Shown piece after piece: positions 56,801 through 64,000 of a DNA stretch of 64,000 bases (position 1 is the stretch's first letter; every line of letters begins with the position of its first letter). Under the pieces are notes generated by a model. The model saw nothing but the letters and a program-made list of their open reading frames with translations. It had not been told where the DNA came from and ran no database searches. Location: contig CP053172.1 of assembly GCA_014607495.2 (NCBI GenBank), forward strand, positions 7,268,888 to 7,332,887, in the 5' to 3' direction. Both the position numbers and the translations under genes were made by a program. Source of the stretch: Carposina sasakii (taxonomy: Eukaryota; Arthropoda; Insecta; Lepidoptera; Carposinidae).

Positions 56801-59800
56801 AGCTTTGCCCCTCATTTCGATCCAGATCACCTCCAAGCTCTTTGCGGTGATCGTCCGCCGTCAGGTCTGCTTAAGGCGGGGCACGCTTAAGGTTTCCTTG
56901 GGGAATCCAGTTTAGGGCTTGCCTTGGTATATGGTTAAGATCCCTTCGGAACGTGTGGCCGATCCAGTTTCACCTGCCACTGGACGTATCTAATTGGTGG
57001 ACATCACGTCCATCCGTGACAACGTAGAATGGCACATCTCTAATGCTCACCGGTTCCTTTATTAATGGGCTATTTGACAATGTGAAAAATAAATGATTAA
57101 TTACTGTAATCAGTATGTATTACGAGATTAAAAATGGTTATTTACTAACAGAAGTTGAAAATAATAATTGATTTAATAATAATAATAATAATTGAATGAG
57201 AAATCCGTAAATAAAAATGAATATTTTTAACCTTTTGTCACGTGACACAAAACGCACATGATTGGTCGGGCTTATTGTGACGTCACCTGCTTGTAAACAT
57301 TGTTTTTGTTTACACTAAAATGTATGTGGATGACATGTGTCACAGCGACAGATACAGGCAAGTGATGTCACCGACACCATATTTTCAAAGAAGCGTTTTG
57401 GCGCGCTATTTAAATATTAAACTTATGAAATTTAATTTGATATTATTCAGTAAATATGTACCAGAATTCAAAAATACAACTTTTACTGGGTTTTTAAACC
57501 TCCAGAGAATTTAGAAAATATCAAATAGCCTAGGATAAATGACAAGGTTTCTAGCAAATCAGAACTTGCGACTGTCTGTCGTCACGACTTTTTGGGAAAG
57601 AGCTTACAGCCTTTGCGCACTGCACTTGGATTCGTAAATTATCGCCCATTTATTTCAATTAAAACTTTATTAATGATTAATACGTAAATGTGATGTAAAT
57701 ATACTGTCAAGAGGGAAGAGAGGAGAGAGAATTACGGATACAGGATACGGTGCAATGCGAAAAGGCTCTTAGGTTATCGTCCGTACATATCTGACGGAAG
57801 ATGCGTTGAGCGAATCTCTAGGTTCAGGTTGAATGAATTCAATGTCGAAGGCATATTGTATAAACACGCTTATAAAATTCCTTCTAGCAAATTGTACGGG
57901 CCAGATAGTATTTCGTTATGATAATATGTACCTACTTTTTAAAATGTGATTATAATTTCAGGTAGGTACTTGTAATTGAATTTTATATGAAAAACATATT
58001 TCTTTTACAAAATCTAAGATTATTATCCCATTTTGTAAACTCAGCCGTGTATACAAATACTACCCATGTTTCTTTGTGGTTACTCGACGCATTTTCCATC
58101 AGATATCTACGGACCCTCAATAATATAGGTTCGGCAACATGGAGGCGGTAAGTGCAGAGGAGCTGTGATCCTGGAGTACTAGCAGATTTTTCATGATATT
58201 ATAAATATTTCTACTTACTATCTACAGCAATTTACTATTTATGAATATGGCAACAACGTTAACTATATACTGCTACAACTTTAACTATTGCAGCCAATTA
58301 TGCGCTTAAAAGTATTTGTCAATTAACTACTTAATATTTGGTACAATCGTCAATAAACTTTGGAGCGTTATCTCTGTCTCACACTATCGCCAATAAACTT
58401 CAAGCGTTATATCTGTCACGTACTATCGTCAATAAATGATAGAGCGTCATCTCTGTCACACACTATCGTCAATATACTTTGGAGCGTTATCTCTGTCACA
58501 CTATCGTCAATAAACTTTGGAGCGTCATCTCTGTCACACACTATCGTCAATATAATTTGCAGCGTTATTTCTGACGTGACCGTAGGCAGCAAACGGTGTG
58601 TCCTGTCGTAATACAGTTCCATATTTTAGCGGTACGTGCACGTCTACCCATACGCACCCGGTCTGCTCGAGCCTTAATTCATTCTTTCTTTATCGTTTAT
58701 TTTTTAAAGTTACTACAATTTCTCTACAGCCTTAGCTTATAAAAATGTATAAAATTCTTGATTCCTGTCTTTTACGCGTCTGGTTTTTCGTGGGTGTTTG
58801 TTGCGGATTACGTGTTCTTCAGATGCACTTACAATACGTAGTAGAACGGTGGTTACCGAGGACAATGAGGTAATGAAGAGGTACCCATAACCGACCTAGG
58901 CCTTGTTACGTAAAACGGTGTTTTTGGAAATCTGCAACGTTTTAGGATTTGTCCACGACTCGTTGTCAACACTGCAACTCGTGTAAGCCGGGATCAACAG
59001 ATGGAGGCGACCAGAAACATTAATTAAGGCAAGAAAACCTTAGTTGGGCCTAACAAGGATACGTTTAATATAAAATTAAACACTGCAACGTCGTAGCAAG
59101 GGCGGATTTGGTTTTTTTTTTCTGATGAGGGATACAAAAGCCAAATTTGACTAACTGCTCTGTGATGGAATCTTCACCCTCATTAGGTACACATACATCT
59201 GTCTGGGTCTGCCTATGCGTTGCAGGACCAGATAACGAGCTAGCGCCTTACTTGTACCTACAACAACTTATATTATGAGACCAACTCTGAATTTCAGTTT
59301 GTTCCTCCGGCAATTTTTTCTTGAACTTACGAATAGTGAGTATGCAATTGTAATTTGCACATTTCTGTCCAACCTCTTTGGAAGATAATAGTATGTATGT
59401 ATATAATTTTTTATTGTACGTACAGCGTCTTTTGCCTGCAAGTTTTTTTCGTCAGTCTTTCCTCAATACAACGGTTTAATGTGTATTGTGTAAGACGTTG
59501 TAGACACTAGTTAGTTGCTAAGTTACTCGTTCACATCGTTCGATCAAGTCAAACGATAGTTTTCTGTCGTTCCAGGAGCTAAGCAGACGGTAGTCCATCC
59601 CGGGGACAGAGTAGTGCAAAGCAAGTTCCGTCTCCTGGACACGGACTACAGAAAGGAAGGGGACACATACTTCTGCAGCCGATGCGATAAGCCCTATCTG
59701 AATAGAACGACCATGGGCCAACATGTCCGTCTAAAGCACTATAGGTTCTGCTGTCCGTATTGCGATAAAATAATCTTCCCGGAAGCACTGCTTGAGCACA

Positions 59801-60171
59801 ACCTGAAGGATCACCAGATAGACGATAGGCCCAAGTGTCATGCTTGCGATAAACTGTTTAGTACATCCTCGATATTAAACGTACACAAAAAATTCTTCCA
59901 TATGTTAGGGGAAAGGCGGAAATGTCCTGATTGCGATTTTGAGACTTATTCTGGTGATACCCTTCGCAGGCACGCTTTGAAACATACTTCAAAGGAAAAG
60001 AATCACCGTTGCACGTTTTGCGGGAAATGTTTTTTACGGAAGAAGACCATGAAAGTTCACGAGCGGATTCATACGAACGATAAAAGATTTTCCTGTAAGG
60101 AGTGTGATCAGAAGTTTGTGCAGAAAGCTAGTCTGAACTATCATATGACCAAATACCATCCTAATGTTTAA
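50831..60171 (+). CDS. Gene 5: ZAD - six C2H2 zinc-finger protein
   Basis: Six exons: 50831-50977, 51822-51972, 53280-53330, 53626-53667, 54084-54290 and 59576-60171. All have AG/GT borders; phases are 0 then 1; total 1194 nt, 397 aa. Exons 1-2 form a ZAD (CRCC at 13-16, CGIC in exon 2, RLRDAFMFKQQVLQC). Two micro-exons are acidic (KVELIDSD; ADDEFILRDTDKD). Exon 5 is strongly basic with a KKKKKEEEEKKE stretch. Exon 6 holds six fingers, starting YFCSRCDKPY and ending HMTKYHPNV. The ZAD is close to gene 4 (ENDICRCCHGEG against ENDLCRCCHDEG) and the finger exon starts with the same words as gene 4's (FRLLDTDYRKEGDTYFC). It lacks HTH exons. The 5.3-kb last intron was searched for HTH words and none was seen. 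Likely a nuclear DNA-binding factor. Confidence 0.85.
51620..51780 (-). mobile_element. LINE tail family L, diverged
   Basis: Reverse copy ending about 40 nt before exon 2 of gene 5. Confidence 0.5.
52007..52576. mobile_element. PIF/Harbinger-type MITE with nested family G MITE
   Basis: Ends GAGACCCCCCCCCACACTGG and GTGTGAGGGGGTCTC with CTGGCGTCT / AGACGCCAG inside, flanked by TAA on both sides (52004-52006 and 52577-52579). A family G MITE occupies 52092-52266. The interior also has a long GC-rich inverted repeat ('cgtcgcagtcgcggcgcccg'). It begins 35 nt from the donor of gene 5 exon 2. Confidence 0.75.
52764..53010. mobile_element. MITE family N
   Basis: Ends TACAGGATGTAACAAAAGGG and TTCTGTTACACCCTGTA; relatives at 23212 and 23992. 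Confidence 0.65.
53405..53535 (+). mobile_element. LINE tail family L
   Basis: Short copy between gene 5 exons 3 and 4. Confidence 0.55.
53746..53981 (-). mobile_element. Non-autonomous Helitron, TCCCAACTAATA type
   Basis: On the minus strand the 5' end is TCCCAACTAATATTATAAAT preceded by A, and the 3' end GCGGGCGTCCACTAG is followed by T, as expected for A-T insertion. It shares its 3' end but not its 5' end with the other Helitrons here. Located between exons 4 and 5 of gene 5. Confidence 0.65.
54542..54864 (+). mobile_element. Non-autonomous Helitron, TCTATACATATAATA type
   Basis: 5' end TCTATACATATAATAAAAAT after A; 3' end GGGCGTCCACTAG before T. GC-rich hairpin-capable sequence precedes the CTAG. 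323 bp, no coding. Confidence 0.7.
54865..55060 (-). mobile_element. SINE S1, reverse copy
   Basis: Directly follows the Helitron; B box reads GTGTTCGAATCCC on the minus strand. Confidence 0.65.
55061..56330. other. Gene 5 intron: GC-rich retroelement-like stretch
   Basis: 55500-55740 is GC-rich ('gtggcagctcaagtagcc', 'gcgcggtgtcgcgcgcc') and resembles the untranslated part of a non-LTR element, but I cannot name it. The rest is unremarkable. Confidence 0.35.
56332..56470 (-). mobile_element. LINE 3' tail with AGAAT repeats
   Basis: Begins TTAGAATAGAATAGAATAGA, the reverse of the ATTCT tail near 31745. It splits a sequence with 'gttcgcgaacatttctaga'-like words on both sides (56290-56330 and 56640-56690). 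Confidence 0.5.
57715..57915 (+). mobile_element. Non-LTR reverse transcriptase C-terminal fragment
   Basis: The plus strand reads NYGYRIRCNAKRLLGYRPYI, SDGRCVERISRFRLNEFNVE and ILYKHAYKI, the pattern of the end of an insect LINE reverse transcriptase. It has no start and stops soon after. Confidence 0.5.
58345..58573. repeat. Minisatellite, about six units of 36-40 bp
   Basis: The unit contains TATCGTCAATAAACTTTGGA and 'gcgttatctctgtcacacac'. Units differ by a few bases and two are shortened. It lies in the last intron of gene 5. Confidence 0.75.
58574..59575. other. Gene 5 last intron, 3' part
   Basis: No repeat ends or exon-like stretches were recognised before the acceptor at 59574-59575. 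Confidence 0.45.
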
Positions 60172-60222
60172 TTTCGGGAACCTATTCGGTCGGTCCCTAA
60201 GTCTGTTACAAACAAAAATTGA

Positions 60223-60236
60223 AATAAAGAAATAAA
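60223..60236 (+). terminator. Two AATAAA polyadenylation signals of gene 5
   Basis: AATAAA at 60223-60228 and 60231-60236, about 50-60 nt after the stop. Confidence 0.6.
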
Positions 60237-60439
60237 AGTACTGACCAAATTTTTAATAAAAATATCCATGTTTATTTAAAGTACATAATATATAATATCT
60301 TGACTAAGATAAATTTATAAAAACACTTCTCCATTAATATAATCCGTTAGGATATGGTTGATCTTTTCATCTTTAAACATAAGCTTTGTTTGCCGAATTT
60401 GGCTAGTGTATAGTACTGACGTTGCCAATATGTTTTAAT

Positions 60440-60555
60440 AAAATTCGTCATCCGAAATATCCAGTGGTTAGAGCACTGACACGCGGAATAGGTCGTGGGT
60501 TCGATTCCCACCCGGGTGAGGAATTTTTTCCATTTTCTTTATTAATAATTTTATA
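60440..60555 (+). mobile_element. tRNA-derived SINE S2
   Basis: Head ATATCCAGTGGTTAGAGCAC, B box GGTTCGATTCCC, then 'ggaattttttccattttctt' and ATTAATAATTTTA. The best-kept S2 copy. Confidence 0.65.
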
Positions 60556-61139
60556 AAGTACATAAATTAAAAAGAAACGAAATTTCCGCCCCTACTTTCG
60601 ACACATGACCAGTGCCGGTTTTAACACTACCAGCGCCCTGGGCTAGATTTCTACGTCGACCCCCCCAAGTGCGATGTGCGATGTAACTAAAAATGAACGG
60701 TTTTCGCAATTTTTAATAGTCGCAATCATAGGTTGCAATGCTATTCATACATTTGGATACAATTCTTGTGAGTGTGCTACCTTTGATGAAATAAAAAAAA
60801 TATACAACTATATTCTACATACATATTATCACACCTTTATCCCTTACGGGGTAGGCAGAGCATCTGTGTGATGAACTCGTAAGTCTGAATTCTAAGTGGT
60901 CAGAATATAGTTGTACTATTTTTTTTATATTATATCATATTTACATACAACCATTTATGTCTGATTAAGAGCGACTGTAGACGTGAATCATCAAAAACAT
61001 AAATGTGAAATTGAGAGCCAAAGACAAAAAAAGTGATACCTAAATGGGTGCCAAGTTCAATGGTCAGTCCTGAAATGTATTTATAACAACATTAAATATA
61101 ATTTCTTCTTATAACTTAGGAAAGATTGGCTTCGAATAA
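60556..61139. other. Intergenic, nothing recognised
   Basis: Includes a short piece of the 4440 repeat near 60830-60860 ('cacacctttatcccttacgg'). No gene. Confidence 0.4.
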
Positions 61140-61430
61140 GGTTATTTTCACCTGATCTGTACTCCTTGCAAACCTACGAGACAACATATTACACCGAATG
61201 GCCAAAGACTGCGCTCCCTCCCGATGTCCTCTTTATCCGATAAGTCATCCGTGACCCAGTGACCCAGATATTTAAATTTATATCGACAAACTATATCGAG
61301 TGGGGTATCGTTGAATAGGTATTTAAAAATCATATTTAGGTTTCTCTCAACATTTTTCGATTCGTCCAACCGTTTCGGATCTATATCTATTGAAAGTTGC
61401 GTAACAACCAAGTTTTTAGACAGCAGCAAG
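61140..61430 (-). pseudogene. Non-LTR reverse transcriptase fragment
   Basis: The minus strand reads RYKFKYLGHWVTDDLSDKED, then after a frameshift MLSRRFARSTDQV. This is the block just upstream of the one at 447-782, from the same element type. Frameshifted. Confidence 0.65.
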
Positions 61431-61439
61431 ACGAAAACT

Positions 61440-61810
61440 TCTTGCTGCCGAGCACTGGCGGCTCGTCCTAAGGAGCGCTGGTGCAGTGCACTCCCACCCA
61501 CGAAGATTACATAGGCAATCTATATTTCTATATATTTATAATTATCTTTCAATTCTACTATGTTTATACAATAATGTCTACGCGTTCTACTTAAGTAAAT
61601 TATTCGTAATAAATGAAGCCGCTAAACTGCCGAAAGAAAAGAATCATGCATGCTCGCTCGATCGAGACTCTTCAGAGCGAGCACTGAGCAGTAAGAAAAG
61701 AACCCCCTTTGGAGCGCTAGTGCCGCTAGCTAGTGAGTGTACGTACATACATACATACATCATCCCAGCCCAGCCACAACATAACATGCATGTACGCACT
61801 TGACGATAAT
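61440..61810 (+). repeat. Dispersed repeat shared with 10.3-10.56 kb
   Basis: Starts at CGAGCACTGGCGGCTCGT. The 10.3-kb relative is reversed. A CATACATACATACAT microsatellite lies near 61745. Confidence 0.5.
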
Positions 61811-62414
61811 CTCACGCAACCCTGAACTTATACTGACTCGTTGAACGTACTCAAAAGAAAATAGAACTTGATATCGCGTTCTAATTACTCCAGTAGCGCC
61901 ATCTAGTTTACCAAATATATCAGTTTCAGATTTTTCCCTTTGTATTCACGTAATTACCTATCTGTATGTGAACTTTATAGTTCATCTGGAACTGGGTTAG
62001 AGTTTTAATTTATAGATCAGTCAGTGATAAAATTGACGATTTTTTGACGTTAATATCTAACTAACCGTTTGAGAAGTGTTTATGAAATTTGGAGCACATA
62101 TCAATTTCGCAAGCCAATATGTGAGCCAAATTTGACAAGTTTACGCGAAACAGTTTTTGGATTATGAAGGTGTCAAAAGTGGCTCCAAATGGTTCGTGTA
62201 AAATTACACACGGTGCTGCTCGCCAGTTCTGCTAGCTGGAACTTTGGCTTGACACGCTACCGCGTGTCTAGATGGATCGCAGGCTGCAAAAAACGGAAAC
62301 CCTTACACATAAAAAAATTATATGTAAGTTTGTTAGCTACTAGACTGTTGTCAGAGTTTACATAGTACGTGTGATAATAATATGTGGAATATTAAGATTG
62401 GGCTTTATTTACAA
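61811..62414. other. Intergenic, nothing recognised
   Basis: No open frame or repeat end was identified. Confidence 0.4.
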
Positions 62415-62760
62415 TTAGTGGACGCCCGCGACTCCGTCCGCGTGGACTACAGAAAAAACAAAATGTCGAAATTATCCGGGATAAAAACATTTTCCCGGGA
62501 TAAAAAGTAGCCTATATGTTAAGTGGGACCTATCACAATATATTCCTGAAAACTGCATCGAAATCGGTTCAGCTTTTCTGAGATTAGCGTGCACAAACGC
62601 AAAGACAAACCGACTAACACACAAACCGACAAACAGATAAAAATTCAAAAAATCATCGTTTTGGGTCCTATTGCGTTGATAAAGGTCTCCTATAATATTT
62701 TTTCTCATATATCTTCCATGTACAGACAGCGATCCGTTACATTTTTATTATATGTATAGA
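62415..62760 (-). mobile_element. Non-autonomous Helitron, reverse copy
   Basis: On the minus strand: 5' TCTATACATATAATAAAAAT, 3' GGGCGTCCACTAA before T (CTAA still fits the CTRR rule). Confidence 0.65.
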
Positions 62761-63066
62761 CTAGTGACCCAGCCTTTGCTTCGCTTCGGTACATATTCTC
62801 TATGCATTAATTTCGTATAACAAACACGGCTTAACTGCTTAAATTTTTTATTTCCCCAGAGCAGCCAGTTTTGCCGTACATTTGTTTTAAATGCCCTAGA
62901 TTGTTTAGGATTCTACTAGACTTCACAAACAAATAAATAGATTTAATGTAATATTCAGGCAGGAAGGTACCAGGTTCTGATCTTATGAAATTGTAAGCGA
63001 CCACTTTCATGCATTTGAGTTATTTAGACATTTTCATGAATTTGTGAGTTATACGAGTAGGGTATA

Positions 63067-63111
63067 GAACCGGGAAATCCCGGTATCGAAAGTACCGGGA
63101 ATTCCCGGTTC
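63067..63111. repeat. Palindromic CCGGGAATTCCCGG hairpin
   Basis: Two 19-bp arms (GAACCGGGAAATCCCGGTA and TACCGGGAATTCCCGGTTC) with one mismatch around a 7-nt spacer. Each arm is nearly palindromic itself. A further part copy follows at 63145-63172. Confidence 0.6.
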
Positions 63112-63193
63112 TTTTGATAGCACTTGAATACAGGGATTAAACATTGAGTTCCCGGTACTTTCGGTTCTTTTGGGAATATAAATCTATACATAC

Positions 63194-63563
63194 AGGGTGA
63201 TTTTTGGTCGTAAACGTTCCCGAAAACTACGGAATCTCCTCATCATCACGATTATTTTTCTCCATGGAAGCATACCTGGGAAGTGTCTGGTTTCCAAGAT
63301 ATTAGGGTCTAAAGTTGAGTAAATAGACTGCGTTTTTCTGCATAAATGCACATTGACGCGCGTAGCAAGATTTTTTCACGAGAAATAATTAATGTCTGTC
63401 TATGAAAAAACTATCATAAACACTGGACACTATAAATTTCGCCCGGTCAAGTAATGTTTTTTTTTTAATTACATCGTTTCCCAGATTTTTTTTTGCATAA
63501 ACTTACTTTATTTGATGTATAGAGTATGTACCCTTTGTTAAGGGTGGCAACGAAAAAACATTC
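63194..63563 (+). mobile_element. MITE family M, reference copy
   Basis: Starts TACAGGGTGATTTTTGGTCG; right end near 'aacattctgtata', where a Helitron body begins without its own 5' end. Confidence 0.6.
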
Positions 63564-63880
63564 TGTATAATAAAAATGTAACGGATCGCTGTCTGTACAT
63601 GGAAGATAAATAAGAAAAAATATCAATACCTTTATCAACGCAATAGTACCCAAAACAATGATTTTTATAAAATTATTAATAAAGAAAATGTATTTTTGTC
63701 TGTTTGTCGGTTTGTCTGTGCGTTTGTGCACGCTAATCTCAGAAACGACTGAACCGATTTCGATGCAGTTTTCAGGAATATATTGTGACAGGTCCCACTT
63801 AACATATAGGCTACTTTTTATCCCGGGAAAATGTTTGTTCTTCTGTAGTCCACGCGGACGGGGTCGCGGGCGTCCACTAG
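63564..63880 (+). mobile_element. Non-autonomous Helitron lacking its 5' tip
   Basis: Begins at TATAATAAAAATGTAACGG, directly fused to the end of the family M MITE, and ends CGTCCACTAG before T. Confidence 0.6.
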
Positions 63881-64000
63881 TCTATAATAATGTGTTATCT
63901 CCGTGTTCGAATATGGAGTTAGTACTAACTGGTAGTACATCCTCACTCAGCTTTTATACGGTGCGTACAGCTCAAACGTATCGAAAACCTCGATAACCTC

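Noticed and set aside
58360..58622. Repeat-protein frames on both strands
   Set aside because: They are read-outs of a minisatellite; similar frames on both strands are expected from the tandem units.
60450..60530. tRNA gene on the plus strand
   Set aside because: The acceptor and anticodon arms do not pair well, and the downstream tail is shared with other S2 SINE copies.

Overview
The window looks like nuclear DNA of a moth or butterfly (inference). It is AT-rich, has small exons separated by long repeat-filled introns, and carries C2H2 zinc-finger genes that begin with a ZAD (zf-AD) domain. The repeats are of lepidopteran type: tRNA-derived SINEs, RTE-type LINE tails, non-autonomous Helitrons that start TCTATACATATAATA and end CTAG before a T, hAT and PIF-type MITEs, and many nested insertions. 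No rRNA, convincing functional tRNA, CRISPR array or prokaryotic gene was seen.

The backbone is a cluster of five ZAD genes. Every ZAD is split in the same way: exon 1 has 49-54 codons and ends in phase 0 after the first CxxC, and exon 2 carries the second CxxC. Most later introns are phase 1. (1) 6208-2331 (-) is a ZAD protein with ten C2H2 fingers, 584 aa by my splicing. (2) 8189-11946 (+) is its head-to-head relative, now broken by a 1-nt frameshift and loss of the last fingers. (3) 20366-13116 (-) is a ZAD protein with a TALE/TGIF-like homeodomain instead of zinc fingers, 8 exons and 347 aa. (4) 49674-29425 (-) is a ZAD protein with a run of tiny acidic exons, two tandem transposase-like helix-turn-helix exons and six C2H2 fingers, about 566-582 aa. 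(5) 50831-60171 (+) is the head-to-head paralogue of (4), with ZAD, acidic/basic linker exons and six fingers, 397 aa. Decayed copies of the 3' exons of gene 4 lie at 24.9-29.2 kb. All splice models were built by hand from AG/GT sites and reading-phase continuity; each summed exactly to a whole number of codons with one stop.

By region: 1-2.3 kb holds retroelement debris and MITEs; 2.3-12 kb the gene 1/gene 2 pair around a palindromic repeat cluster; 13-20.4 kb the ZAD-homeodomain gene; 20.4-29.2 kb MITEs and dead zinc-finger exons; 29.4-49.7 kb gene 4, whose introns hold a 5.3-kb hAT-ended insertion and several nested MITEs; 49.7-60.2 kb gene 5; 60.2-64 kb SINE, LINE and Helitron copies. The intact genes probably encode nuclear DNA-binding proteins, with ZAD as dimerisation module and zinc fingers, HTH or homeodomain as DNA readers (family knowledge plus inference).

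The most unusual items are the ZAD-homeodomain fusion, the captured and duplicated transposase-type HTH exons, and the array of symmetric phase-1 micro-exons in gene 4.
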